Assembly (NCBI GenBank): GCA_029573235.1
Contig: JAKQGX010000027.1
Location: 1 to 64,000, forward strand
Direction: 5' to 3'
Origin: Bacteroidota bacterium
GTDB taxonomy: Bacteria; Bacteroidota; Bacteroidia; Chitinophagales; Chitinophagaceae
Length of the DNA stretch: 64,000 nt
Translations under genes and position numbers: made by a program
Shown: piece by piece, positions 47,036 through 56,673 of the stretch
Layout of the letters: every line of letters starts with the position of its first letter
How positions within the stretch are numbered: the stretch's first letter is position 1
The notes under the pieces: model-generated
What the model was told of the DNA's origin: nothing
What the model saw: the letters and a program-made list of their open reading frames with translations, nothing else
The model's database searches: none

Positions 47036-47758
47036 TTATAAAGCAAGATAAAATGGAGCCATAAGGTCTTTGAAAGCCTGTGCATATTGATGCTTCTCGT
47101 CGCGGATGTTCAATGTAATTTCCTCGTATTTGCTCTTTTCTTGGGTGGTGCAAATTGCAATCAGTCTATTGGGTGCGGCGTTCGCTCGAGGCGCGATGTG
47201 GAGTTCTTGTTGAATGAAAATACCCTGCTTTTTTGCGCATCGGTGCCAAGTTTCGCGCCCGGCTTGCCAAGGTAGCAATATGGAAGCATAACCCTCATCA
47301 GAAAGGTGTTGGGTAATAGATTGGATCAGGTCGTCATACGTGTATAGCAAGGTGTGACGAGCATGATTTCTTGCGGTGTGGTCTCCCAACAAACTATTAT
47401 TAAAAAAGGGTGGATTGCAGATAATCAAATCATATCGGTGAGGAGCACAATAACTTTTCGCGTCGGTATGTATCAATCTCAATCTGTCTGACCAAGGGGA
47501 GGCTTCAAAGTTTTCTTTGGCTTGTTGTGCCGCTGCGGTATCTATTTCAAGTGCATCTATCGAAATACTAGGGTGCCTTTGCGCCAACATGAGCGATAAT
47601 AATCCGGTACCGGCGCCAATGTCCAGCACGTTTTTAATTTCGGTGCGAAGAGGCGTCCATGCGCCTTGCAGGCAAGCATCGGTAGATACCTTCATGGCGC
47701 AATTAGCTTGCTCTATTCTGAATTGTTTAAACTGGAAATAGGTATTAGGCATTACCAA
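47036..47758 (-). CDS. trmN6: tRNA1(Val) adenine(37)-N6 methyltransferase-like (TrmN6/YfiC)
   Basis: This 240-residue class I methyltransferase has the SAM loop DIGAGTG (46-52), the acidic D69-A-L-E-I-D block and the N6-adenine motif NPPF (115-118). Its start FQFKQFRIEQ...MKVSTDACLQGAW is typical of YfiC, which methylates A37 of valine tRNA. Its start overlaps the tsaD stop by 7 bases, so the two tRNA-modification genes form an operon. Confidence 0.87.
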   Translation of the reverse strand: MVMPNTYFQFKQFRIEQANCAMKVSTDACLQGAWTPLRTEIKNVLDIGAGTGLLSLMLAQRHPSISIDALEIDTAAAQQAKENFEASPWSDRLRLIHTDAKSYCAPHRYDLIICNPPFFNNSLLGDHTARNHARHTLLYTYDDLIQSITQHLSDEGYASILLPWQAGRETWHRCAKKQGIFIQQELHIAPRANAAPNRLIAICTTQEKSKYEEITLNIRDEKHQYAQAFKDLMAPFYLAL

Positions 47759-48765
47759 ACAGCTCTTGCAGTGGGTACCGTTGAAAGGTCAGCGAAGGAA
47801 GTACCTTCAATATATTTGTAGTGTGCCGTTATGGCTATCATAGCAGCATTGTCCGTACAATACTCAAATTTTGGGATGAATGTTTGCCACCCATTTCGTT
47901 CGCCTGCGGCTTGTAGCGCAGCACGCAAAGCACTATTGGCAGAAACTCCGCCCGCAATACCTACATTTTTTATCCCCAATTCCTTGGCGGCTTTTTCTAG
48001 TTTTTTCATCAACGAGCGGATGATGGTATCTTGTACAGAGGCACAGATATCGGGAAGGTTTTGTGCAATAAAATCCGGTTGTTTCTTTTGCTCTTTTTGT
48101 AAGAAATATAAGATGGATGTTTTGATACCGCTAAAGCTAAAATCATATCCTTTCATATCGCTGATAGGAAAAGAGAAACGTTTGGCATTGCCCTCTTTAG
48201 CGTATTTATCTATTAAAGGCCCACCCGGATACGGGAGTCCCAACATTTTTGCCGTTTTATCGAAAGCCTCGCCGGCTGCGTCGTCTATGGTTTCGCCCAA
48301 CACACGCATGGAGTGGTAATTTTCCATTAACACAATCTGAGTATGCCCCCCCGAAACCGTAAGGCAGAGAAAAGGAAAACTAGGCTTGGGGTCTTCAATA
48401 AAATGAGACATGACGTGGGCTTGCATATGGTGCACTGCTATCAAAGGCAGTTGTAATGATTGCGCCAATCCTTTTGCAAAACAGGCACCTACTAATAACG
48501 AGCCTATTAGTCCGGGGGCTTGAGTAAAAGCTATTGCAGATAAATCGTTGAGAGTAATGCCCGCCTGCTGCAACGCTACGGATACTACCGGTACGATGTT
48601 TTGCATGTGTGCCCGTGAAGCCATCTCCGGCACCACGCCTCCGTATTGTTCATGCACTTTTTGGGTGGCTATGAGATTGCTCAGCACCACGCCCTCCTTT
48701 ATGACAGCGGCGCTGGTATCGTCACAAGAACTTTCAATTGCCAATATGATGAGAGGTGTTGCCAT
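47752..48765 (-). CDS. tsaD: tRNA threonylcarbamoyladenosine transferase TsaD
   Basis: This 337-residue ASKHA-fold protein has the metal-binding HHMQAH (112-117), SGGHTQIV and SANSALR motifs and the N-terminal ESSCDDTSAAV. With TsaB, TsaC and TsaE it makes t6A37 on ANN-decoding tRNAs. It is the first gene of the operon with trmN6. A perfect -7 element stands 7 bases before the ATG. Confidence 0.96.
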   Translation of the reverse strand: MATPLIILAIESSCDDTSAAVIKEGVVLSNLIATQKVHEQYGGVVPEMASRAHMQNIVPVVSVALQQAGITLNDLSAIAFTQAPGLIGSLLVGACFAKGLAQSLQLPLIAVHHMQAHVMSHFIEDPKPSFPFLCLTVSGGHTQIVLMENYHSMRVLGETIDDAAGEAFDKTAKMLGLPYPGGPLIDKYAKEGNAKRFSFPISDMKGYDFSFSGIKTSILYFLQKEQKKQPDFIAQNLPDICASVQDTIIRSLMKKLEKAAKELGIKNVGIAGGVSANSALRAALQAAGERNGWQTFIPKFEYCTDNAAMIAITAHYKYIEGTSFADLSTVPTARAVW

Positions 48766-48772
48766 GGATAGG

Positions 48773-48780
48773 CAAAAATA
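48773..48780 (-). promoter_or_regulatory. -7 element directly before tsaD
   Basis: Minus-strand TATTTTTG matches TAnnTTTG and ends 7 bases before the ATG, predicting a leaderless or 1-3 base leader mRNA. Confidence 0.45.
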
Positions 48781-48875
48781 GTTTTTTTATAGCAGGCGGA
48801 AGGGAATTAAACAACTGCATCAGCCCCAATGCTTTCAACCTCCCATTAATGAAGAAACGGTTCTACTTCGTTGCG

Positions 48876-51800
48876 TTATTTATAATTCTTTTTATAAAAC
48901 TCTAAGTAGGAAGTGATGTCTCTATCGGCTTTTAGTTTTAACAGATTGTCGTTGGAGATTATCAAAGTCTGGTATTCTGCCGGTTTAAATTCAGACAATA
49001 ATTTCTTTTGACCATTTACAGCAGTACGATAATTCTTTGCTGCTGTGGCATTGGGGAATCCTTCTACATAAATAATACCTTGATCCGGTCGAAGCATTTC
49101 CATCTGTGTTTTTAACTTCATTTGGGAATAGGTAAAAGAATTAAAGTCCTGTAGCCCAACTTTCAATCCCATTACCTTCGATTCAGCCTGATAATAGTAA
49201 AAGATAAAAGCATGCGCACTTTGCGGTTTGTAGGTATAGGCTGTGGGCGCGGTTGCTACGGGCTTTGGAGCTATGGCTGCGGCTTCTTTTAGCGAAGTAG
49301 TATCGTTTTTAGCTATCGGTTTAGGTTGGGTCAATACATTTACTTTCATTGCCGAGGTGCTATCTTTAGGTAGGAGTGCTGCACGGCTGCGTTTTATGTA
49401 ATTGGAAACGGCAATAGCCCAAGTAAGGAGTGAATCGTTGGGGTGCGCTACTACATATTTTGCAATGATGGTATCGGCTTCATCCAGTTTTCCGGTGCCT
49501 GCCAATGCAATAGCCTCCATGATTTTAAACCTGTTGGTATAAGCCGGCATAGCATATTGTCGTTGCCCTTCTTGTGCCCGATACAATAGATTCGGGTAAT
49601 CGCGTTGCATCATCACCTCGTATGTTTGCTCATAAAAGATAGCAGCGGCAGCGCTGTTAGTCGGTGTGACGGTGGTATCCTTATTTGTTTTTGGGCTTAC
49701 TAATGTTGCCCATTTTGTTTTCGAAAATTCTTTTTGTAATCGCTTGCTGTATGATTGTGCTAACGACAAGTTGTTTTGCTGCATTGCCAGCAGGTATCGC
49801 TGGTACAAGACTTCTGCCTGGTAATCGTTTTCAGGGAATCGCTTATCGAAGGTGTCCAGTGTTTGTTGGGCACTGGGATAGTCTGCAAGATCGTTAATGT
49901 ATGCATCACTCAAGGATATATAGGCTTTTTGAATTTTTGCTTTCGCTGCATCTTTTTGTGCAGGTGTGCTCGGTATTTGTGCCAATAAGCTCAGTTCTGT
50001 AGGGATGCCGTTTTCATCAAATCCTATGATGGACTCATCCTGGTCGGGAGACTGGCTATTGCCCCCAGATAATTGTGCTCCGGCTTTAGATAACAGCCGC
50101 CAGTTGTCCACATTAGAACGATTGCCCCATTTCCGTTTAAATTCATTAAATCCTTGTTGCATGAGGGTAGTGTTGGTAAAATACCAAGCAGTTGTTCCAC
50201 CGCCATTGTTATCCGGTTCTTGTGGTGTGGGGGCACCGGAAAGAGGTTGGTTTTCGGCACGAACGATACTGTCAGTACGAGCTTTTTCAAGGCTTTTGAT
50301 GTATCGACGGATGATTTCTCGTTGTTCTTTTTCTGTTTTTTGAGAGAGTGCTAGCAAGCTGTCTTGTTCACGAATCACTTGACTGGGATAAGCTACTTTG
50401 TCTAACACACCTGCGCGTCTTATGGCTACAGCCACCAAGGGATCGTTCAAAGCATGTTTGGAAAAAACGGCGGCACTGTCATAAGCTATTTTAGCGTTGC
50501 GGTAGTCGCCCTTGGTATAATACACATTGCCGAGACTGCTGAACGAAATAGCTTTTTGCTTCTTTGTTGATTTGGGGCTGCTGGTGCTTTTCTGCAAATA
50601 AGTGATGGCTGTTTCCAAGTCGTTTGAGTTTGCTGCCAATTGCCCTAACACGTAATACACTTGCTCATAGTACGGAGCATACTTCCCATCCGAGAGAAGT
50701 GCTTTGAAGTCATGTAGCGCTTCTGCGCTGTTGTCGGGCTGTTGTAGTTTGCTATAGGCTAAGTTTTTTCGAGCATAAAAATCCATTTCAATCTTTGGCT
50801 TCAGGTCTATCACTTTTTGAAATGCTGTTGCTGCATCAACGTAGTTTTTTTGTGCGTATTGCAATTGCCCGTTCAGGTATGCCGCCCTCTGACGAATCCA
50901 TTTTTGCAATTGGTCGTCTTCCATAATAATGGTAAGGTATTCGCCGGCATTTCGCTCCTTGCCTTGTTTGAGGCTGAGGTATGCCTTCTCAATAGCAATG
51001 CGTCCTTTGTTTTTCTCGGTGGTGTTTTTATCGCTTTCCAATAAGTCTAAAATGGACTGGGCATCATTTTCTCTTCCGGCATCTACATAGGTTCTCGTAA
51101 GCCATAGAATAGCATCGTTGTTTACGGAGCGATGTTTGATAAAGTCAAAGAATCGGTTGTTTTCTTTTTCTACAATAGATATTTCCTTGTCAATTTTCTT
51201 TTGCTTTTTTGCCGCATTTTTCAAGGCTTCTTTCTTCCGTTGCTGGTTGATGCTGATGATGTACTTGAAGGCAGCATCGGCATTATCATAATCTCCTTTG
51301 AAATAAAATGCTTGTCCCAATAGCAGGTACAAGTCATCGCCCCATTTGGTACGTGGGTCGTGAATTTGTATGCCCAATGAGGCTTTTTGGATAATGCTAT
51401 CCATATCGGCCACCATCTTGGTAGAGTCTTTGTTGGGGTCAAATAAAAACAGCGTAATGGTAGAGTCGTATTCTTCCTTTCGGGCTCGCTGCATGTTCAG
51501 CAAGGCTTCATCCATTTTTTTATTTGCATTAAAATAGTAGTTGTATCGGGTAAATGTGTTTTGAATGACCCTTCGCGGCAACGACCATTTTTTCTTCAGC
51601 ATTTTTTCGTTGTTCCAAGCCTTATGTTTTTTCTCAATGCTAATCTTAATGGCTAAGTCTATTTTGTCTTGCTTTTTCTTTTCTTGTGCCTTTGCCAATT
51701 TTTCTTGTTCTGCTTTTCGCTTTGCCATTCTTTCTTCCCTTGCTTTTTTTACTACTGCAAGACTGTCGCTTCTTTTTTTACGAACCGTAGCAAGGCTGTC

Positions 51801-52433
51801 GTTGAGTTGTTTCCGAACAGCGGCTGCAGCGTCTATAGCTGTTTTTCGAACTGCCCTCAGACTATCATTATATACTTGCCGAACCTGTCGAATACTATCC
51901 AGTCTTGTTTGCCGGGAGATGGCCACGCTGTCTCTATATCGTTTGCTTTCTTTGTACTTGCGAATGGTCGCCAAACTGTCCGCTCTTTTTTGTTGAACGG
52001 CTTTAGCTGCGTCCATTATTATTTTCCTGCTTTGCCGCACGCTTTCAATTTGGTGCTGCCTTGCTTTTCGAATGGAATCATTATAAGCTATACGCTCTGC
52101 TTTGATGGAGTCAAGTCGTTTTTGTCGTACGTGTGCTACACTGTCTTTGTATTTTTTACTCTCCCGATAAGCGCGAAGGGCAGCTCTTTTATCAGCTTCT
52201 TTTTTGCGTACGAGTTTTAGACTATCGTTGTATTGTGCACGAGCTTTTCGAGTGCTGTCAATCGTGTGTTGATGCGCTTTTCGAAGGGCTTCGTTTTGTT
52301 TCTCCCGTGCTATTTTGAGGCTGTCATTCGTTGGTTTTTGTGCAAAGGAGGGAGTCGATAGTCCAATGGATAATAGCCAAGCAACCATGAATAGTCCAAT
52401 AAAACCAATGGTGTTTTTGATGAAATGAGGCAC
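48876..52433 (-). CDS. SprE/PorW-like T9SS TPR protein with long basic repeat region
   Basis: The 1185-residue product has an uncleaved-Cys-free Sec signal peptide (about 1-32), then a 240-residue, highly basic helical region. A 71-residue unit (89-159, YRESKKYKDS...RADSLATIRK) repeats at 160-217 (YKESKRYRDS...NDSLATVRK), each packed with DS-x-x-x-x-R steps. TPR units follow (about 370-700 and 820-1000). The C-terminal stretch (about 1075-1185, HAFIFYY, EGFPNATAAKNYRTAV, YLEFYKKNYK) fits the SprE/PorW family, which is needed for T9SS secretion and gliding. Usual members are lipoproteins. This one lacks a lipobox. The family call rests mainly on the C-terminus and TPRs. Confidence 0.7.
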   Translation of the reverse strand: MPHFIKNTIGFIGLFMVAWLLSIGLSTPSFAQKPTNDSLKIAREKQNEALRKAHQHTIDSTRKARAQYNDSLKLVRKKEADKRAALRAYRESKKYKDSVAHVRQKRLDSIKAERIAYNDSIRKARQHQIESVRQSRKIIMDAAKAVQQKRADSLATIRKYKESKRYRDSVAISRQTRLDSIRQVRQVYNDSLRAVRKTAIDAAAAVRKQLNDSLATVRKKRSDSLAVVKKAREERMAKRKAEQEKLAKAQEKKKQDKIDLAIKISIEKKHKAWNNEKMLKKKWSLPRRVIQNTFTRYNYYFNANKKMDEALLNMQRARKEEYDSTITLFLFDPNKDSTKMVADMDSIIQKASLGIQIHDPRTKWGDDLYLLLGQAFYFKGDYDNADAAFKYIISINQQRKKEALKNAAKKQKKIDKEISIVEKENNRFFDFIKHRSVNNDAILWLTRTYVDAGRENDAQSILDLLESDKNTTEKNKGRIAIEKAYLSLKQGKERNAGEYLTIIMEDDQLQKWIRQRAAYLNGQLQYAQKNYVDAATAFQKVIDLKPKIEMDFYARKNLAYSKLQQPDNSAEALHDFKALLSDGKYAPYYEQVYYVLGQLAANSNDLETAITYLQKSTSSPKSTKKQKAISFSSLGNVYYTKGDYRNAKIAYDSAAVFSKHALNDPLVAVAIRRAGVLDKVAYPSQVIREQDSLLALSQKTEKEQREIIRRYIKSLEKARTDSIVRAENQPLSGAPTPQEPDNNGGGTTAWYFTNTTLMQQGFNEFKRKWGNRSNVDNWRLLSKAGAQLSGGNSQSPDQDESIIGFDENGIPTELSLLAQIPSTPAQKDAAKAKIQKAYISLSDAYINDLADYPSAQQTLDTFDKRFPENDYQAEVLYQRYLLAMQQNNLSLAQSYSKRLQKEFSKTKWATLVSPKTNKDTTVTPTNSAAAAIFYEQTYEVMMQRDYPNLLYRAQEGQRQYAMPAYTNRFKIMEAIALAGTGKLDEADTIIAKYVVAHPNDSLLTWAIAVSNYIKRSRAALLPKDSTSAMKVNVLTQPKPIAKNDTTSLKEAAAIAPKPVATAPTAYTYKPQSAHAFIFYYYQAESKVMGLKVGLQDFNSFTYSQMKLKTQMEMLRPDQGIIYVEGFPNATAAKNYRTAVNGQKKLLSEFKPAEYQTLIISNDNLLKLKADRDITSYLEFYKKNYK

Positions 52434-52608
52434 AATAAATTAACTGATTTAAGAGGTATTTAGTATGTGTCTAATAATAAAAGATAGTATTACAAGGCTT
52501 TCAAAAATAATAAAATTGTTCCATTGCAATGGAAGATTATTTATAGCATAGGGCTCGCTTTCCGTTCTGTTGCTGGGCGTTGTTTGGAATAGGAATTGGG
52601 ACAAAATT

Positions 52609-52643
52609 GAAATGGGCTATCTGAAATCCAGACAGCCCATTTC
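52609..52643 (-). terminator. Hairpin terminator of the S46 peptidase gene
   Basis: A 15-position stem with one A-C mismatch (GAAATGGGCTATCTG with CAGACAGCCCATTTC) and a 5-base loop. A modest T-run follows on the minus strand. Confidence 0.65.
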
Positions 52644-52671
52644 GGTAACGTTTGAAAATAGATGTTGTTGA

Positions 52672-54828
52672 TTATTCGCGGATGTCCATTTCGCGGATAA
52701 GGTTTTTGGCATTACCTAATTTGTCAATCAAGAATAGAACGAAGCGAATATCAACGCTGATGGTGCGTTTATATTTTTTATCAAAAGCGATATCGCCGCT
52801 CATGGCTTCCCAGTTTCCGTCAAAGGCAAGCCCTATTAATTCGCCATTGCCATTGATAACAGGACTGCCGGAATTGCCACCGGTAATGTCGTTGTTGCTG
52901 ATGAAGCAAGTATGGATTTTTCCATCGCTTTTATCGGCATAGCGACCATAGTTTTTGGTTTTGTAGAGTTCTATAAAATCACTCGGAAGGTCAAACTCGT
53001 CATCGCCTGCTTTATACTTGCTCATCAATCCGTCGATGGTCGTATAATAGTCGTATTCTACAGCATCTTGTGGAGAGTAGCTCAGCACTTGTCCGTAAGT
53101 GATACGCATGGTAGAGTTGGCATCAGGGTAAAAGAGCGTACCTTCTTTCATTTGCATCAATCCTTTCACGTATTTTTTGCTCAGCTCTTTTTTGCTCTCA
53201 TTAAAAGCCGTCATTTTTTCCTGGAAATTGTTTTCAAAATTCAATACAAAGCTAGAAGCATGTACAAAAGCCGGGTCTTTTTCGAGCACCGCAAGGGATG
53301 GTTTTTTCAAGAAGCTATCGAGTTTTTGCTCGTTCAGTAAGAAGGAGTTTTTATAGAGTACTTCGGTGTAGTTGGCTATCGCTCTGTCGATATCTTTTTT
53401 GCCATATTTTTTGAAGATTACATTTTCGTAAATATCCGGCTGTTGTGTAGAAGCAACATCGGTATAGTACAAGCGGGTCATAGCTGCAAAGATTTCTTTT
53501 TCGGTAGCCATATCAAATTCGCTCATGGCGGCTTGGTAGTTTGCCTGGGCTATCTGAACATATTTTTTTAAGCTGTCTTCTTGTGTGACACCGCGTTTCA
53601 ATGCTTTTGAAAGGGGAACCAAGGCAGCTCCAATACGGTTGATGGCAGGTGCTCTAAAGGCTTCTGAATAATACGTTACATGCTTGGCATAGGGCTCATA
53701 ACCATTGTAAAGCTTGTTGTATTCGTCTAATAATCCTTCATATTCGTTTGCATTTTCCTCTGCCCATGCGTTAAAGCGTGCTTCTTGTTTTTCTTTTTTG
53801 GCTACTACTTTATTTCTCTTCAGTTGTTCGGTTTGCCCGATAAAATATTTCCAATAGTTGGAGATACGTTGATAGTTGGAGGTGAGTTTGAGGTAAACAC
53901 TTTTATCGGCATCCATGTGCTTGCGCATAATGGCTAAGCGTTCTTCACGAATTTTCACGATAGATGGATTTACTTCATTGATGGCTTGGCTTACACCGGC
54001 AGCTACTTCATATCGGTTGGTACGGCCGGGATATCCCATGACCATCGCATAATCGCCTTCTTGTACTCCTTTGATAGAAACGGGTAATGATTTCTTGGGT
54101 GTATAAGGAACGTTGGTAGCGCTGTATGGAGCCGGTTCATTGTCGGCTCCTGCGTATATACGGAACATCGAAAAATCTGCCGTGTGGCGCGGCCACATCC
54201 AGTTGTCGGTATCGCCACCATATTTGCCCAAGGAGCGAGGAGGCGTTCCCACCAAGCGGATGTCGGTGAATTTTTTATACACGAGCAAGATAATCTGGTT
54301 GCCATTAAAGAACTCTTTTACATTGGCAACATACTTGCCGTTTTTAGAGGCTTTCTTTTCTATCTTTTTGGCAATCTCGTTAAACTTTTTTGTGTATGCT
54401 TCACCGGTAGCATTCCCAACAAATTCCATTACTTCTTCGGTAACATCTACCATGCGTTCCAAGAAAATAACATTCATGTTAGGCGCAGGCAATTCTTCTG
54501 TTTTTTTCTTTGCCCAAAAACCATTGTCTAAATAGTTTTTCTCTACGGTGCTCAATCCGGCAATTGCGCCATAACCACAGTGGTGGTTGGTCAATAAAAG
54601 CCCTTCATCAGAAATTACCTCTGCGGTACAACCGCCATTAAACTGCACAATAGCATCTTTTAGACTACTGTTGTTAATACTATATAGGTCTTCTTTAGTC
54701 AGTTTCAACCCAAGGCGTTTCATCTCTTCGTAATTCTTACCAATGAGGTAGGGCAGCCACATACCCTCATCTGCACGTACCGAAATCAGGGTGCAGGCGG
54801 CAATAAAGGATAACAACAGTTTCTTCAT
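52672..54828 (-). CDS. S46 family dipeptidyl-peptidase (DPP7/DPP11 type)
   Basis: The 718-residue chymotrypsin-fold enzyme has a signal peptide (1-18), the catalytic His in TNHHCGYGAI (82-83), an Asp-containing region (YGGDTDNWMWPRH, about 207-219) and the catalytic Ser in GGNSGSPV near 652. A large alpha-helical domain lies between. It removes dipeptides from peptide N-termini in the periplasm. Gly in the FDGNWEAMSGD loop suggests DPP7-like hydrophobic specificity, since DPP11 carries Arg at that site. This reading is from memory of the family. Confidence 0.9.
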   Translation of the reverse strand: MKKLLLSFIAACTLISVRADEGMWLPYLIGKNYEEMKRLGLKLTKEDLYSINNSSLKDAIVQFNGGCTAEVISDEGLLLTNHHCGYGAIAGLSTVEKNYLDNGFWAKKKTEELPAPNMNVIFLERMVDVTEEVMEFVGNATGEAYTKKFNEIAKKIEKKASKNGKYVANVKEFFNGNQIILLVYKKFTDIRLVGTPPRSLGKYGGDTDNWMWPRHTADFSMFRIYAGADNEPAPYSATNVPYTPKKSLPVSIKGVQEGDYAMVMGYPGRTNRYEVAAGVSQAINEVNPSIVKIREERLAIMRKHMDADKSVYLKLTSNYQRISNYWKYFIGQTEQLKRNKVVAKKEKQEARFNAWAEENANEYEGLLDEYNKLYNGYEPYAKHVTYYSEAFRAPAINRIGAALVPLSKALKRGVTQEDSLKKYVQIAQANYQAAMSEFDMATEKEIFAAMTRLYYTDVASTQQPDIYENVIFKKYGKKDIDRAIANYTEVLYKNSFLLNEQKLDSFLKKPSLAVLEKDPAFVHASSFVLNFENNFQEKMTAFNESKKELSKKYVKGLMQMKEGTLFYPDANSTMRITYGQVLSYSPQDAVEYDYYTTIDGLMSKYKAGDDEFDLPSDFIELYKTKNYGRYADKSDGKIHTCFISNNDITGGNSGSPVINGNGELIGLAFDGNWEAMSGDIAFDKKYKRTISVDIRFVLFLIDKLGNAKNLIREMDIRE

Positions 54829-54997
54829 CTGAATGGTGTTTTGATTTGTTATTATGATTCACTTTTCGTTCCTAATTTGCGTTGTGTTATTTAGGAACTT
54901 TGATGGTGATACTTTTTATTGGTTTGAATGGGTTTTGTAATGGAGGGCAAAGGTAAATAATATAACTGTCAGAAACGATAGTGGGTCGGTTTCAACC

Positions 54998-55747
54998 CTA
55001 AAGCATGAGTAACGACAAGAGGTAATCTGCCAATAAAATTAGTATGCAACTCACCACCACAGAGGTAGTAGAAGCCCTGCCTATTTCTAATGCACCTCCC
55101 TTAACATGATAGCCGTAATACGCCGGTACTGCTGATAATATAAATGCAAAAGCAACAGATTTGGTTAAGGCAAAAAAGATATTGTAGGGCAAGAAGCCCG
55201 ATATCAACCCTTGCTGGAATTGCTCTTTAGACAAAATACTTGAAAACATGCCGGCAATATAGCCACCTAAAATAGTGATGGCGATGGACAGAATAATAAG
55301 ACATGGAACCATGATAAGAGCCGCCACTATTTTAGGCATTACCAAATAGGTCTTTGTATTGATACCCATTATTTCTAAGGCATCTATCTGCTCACTCACA
55401 CGCATATTACCCAATTCTGATGCAATCTTTGAGCCGACTACCCCTGCCAACACAATGCAGACCACAGTAGGCGAAAGTTCCAATATGGCAGAGTCTCTCA
55501 CAATACTGGCAATAACGGGCTTGGGCACGAGAGGACTGACCAGTTGATACGCCGTTTGGATGGTTAACACCATACCCAAGAACATAGATATTATCAGCAC
55601 TATCGGTAAGGATCGAATGCCAATGTCATTGCATTGTTCCATGAATTCTTTCCAATATACCTTTAGGTTTTCGGGTTTCGAAAAGCCATCCTTGATCATC
55701 AGAGAAAATGAACCTAAGTGCTCTAGAAACTTTTTTATCATGGACAT
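54998..55747 (-). CDS. MlaE-type ABC transporter permease
   Basis: The 249-residue membrane protein has the MlaE/YrbE pattern: about six hydrophobic helices, the central VGSKIASELGNMRVSEQIDALEIMGI segment (EQIDAL coupling motif) and an N-terminal amphipathic helix. The family moves phospholipids or other lipids between inner and outer membranes. No ATPase or MCE-domain partner follows in the window; it sits 47 bases after a phosphosulfolactate synthase gene. Confidence 0.88.
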   Translation of the reverse strand: MSMIKKFLEHLGSFSLMIKDGFSKPENLKVYWKEFMEQCNDIGIRSLPIVLIISMFLGMVLTIQTAYQLVSPLVPKPVIASIVRDSAILELSPTVVCIVLAGVVGSKIASELGNMRVSEQIDALEIMGINTKTYLVMPKIVAALIMVPCLIILSIAITILGGYIAGMFSSILSKEQFQQGLISGFLPYNIFFALTKSVAFAFILSAVPAYYGYHVKGGALEIGRASTTSVVVSCILILLADYLLSLLML

Positions 55748-55794
55748 GTGGTAGAAGGTGTGTGGGTTCTATTATGCAAAATTGTTTTTACAAC

Positions 55795-56571
55795 TTATGG
55801 ATGGGTAGCTGCCCCTTCTAAAAACATATGAAAGGTGTCGCCACGAAGCCCATAGCGCATACACTCCAATGGCAAAACTTCTGCCGGTGCTAAATTGCCC
55901 AAATTTACATTTGCACCTAATAATTGTAAGAAGTACACTTGTTGCGATTTTTGTGGAGCTTCCCAAATGATATTTTCAGATGGAATTTTTGTAAGAATTT
56001 CTTGCACGAGACCTTGCCGTACTTCTCCACTATCTCTGTAAATGCCTACATTGCCGGCTTCGCGAGCTTCTGCAATTACATATTGGGAGCCGGCTTCCAA
56101 TTCCGAGTGCATCAGCTCAATCCATTTATAAGGGGGCATGATGTTCGTAGCATCCTTACTGCCTACTTCAGAAAGCACGTTGGTATGTTTTGCCAATTTC
56201 TCGATATAGCCGCACTTTTCAATATGAGGGATGGTAATAGAACCGTCTGAAACCTCTACATACGTTAGGTTGTAGTCTTTGATGATTTGGAGGTAGTCAT
56301 CAAATTGGTTGCGGATTAAAAAAGCCTCAAACAGTGTTCCTCCAAAATACACGGGCACTCCGGCGTCTTGGTATAGGGCAATTTTTTCTTTTAATTGTGG
56401 TGTAACGAAGGAGGTACCAAAGCCCAGTTTTACGAAATCAATATAAGGGGCGGCAACCGATAAAAAATCACTGACACTGTTCAAACCCATCCCTTTGTCC
56501 ATCACCATGGTTACCCCATTTTTACGAGGCTTTTGCGTACGTTCCGGTAGATTTTTCAGAGCAAAGTTCAT
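55795..56571 (-). CDS. comA: Phosphosulfolactate synthase (ComA family)
   Basis: The 258-residue TIM-barrel protein has the ComA hallmarks: KPRKNGVTMVMDKGMG at the start, DFVKLGFGTS (about 49-58), GGTLFEAF, EVSDGSI, SEVG and AEAREAGNVG, ending with LRGDTF. ComA adds sulfite to phosphoenolpyruvate, giving (2R)-phosphosulfolactate. In methanogens this starts coenzyme M synthesis. Bacteroidota make no coenzyme M, so sulfolactate or sulfonolipid metabolism is the likelier use. It is the first gene of a pair with the MlaE permease. Confidence 0.85.
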   Translation of the reverse strand: MNFALKNLPERTQKPRKNGVTMVMDKGMGLNSVSDFLSVAAPYIDFVKLGFGTSFVTPQLKEKIALYQDAGVPVYFGGTLFEAFLIRNQFDDYLQIIKDYNLTYVEVSDGSITIPHIEKCGYIEKLAKHTNVLSEVGSKDATNIMPPYKWIELMHSELEAGSQYVIAEAREAGNVGIYRDSGEVRQGLVQEILTKIPSENIIWEAPQKSQQVYFLQLLGANVNLGNLAPAEVLPLECMRYGLRGDTFHMFLEGAATHP

Positions 56572-56596
56572 GACTGGCTATTTCTATTTTTGCGAA

Positions 56597-56604
56597 CAAA
56601 AGTA
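56597..56604 (-). promoter_or_regulatory. -7 element of the comA-mlaE pair
   Basis: Minus-strand TACTTTTG matches TAnnTTTG, 25 bases before the comA ATG. Confidence 0.4.
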
Positions 56605-56673
56605 AATCATTCATGGCAGCAGTAAAAAATTGCCTTAGGAATTTGTATTTTAGCTCACTAATAGTCAATTTTT

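Noticed and set aside
51565-52220. Long plus-strand open frames of 143 and 183 residues
   Set aside because: They are antisense to the basic repeat region of the SprE/PorW-like gene. Their Phe/Ser/Cys-rich translation simply mirrors Lys/Arg/Asp-Ser codons.
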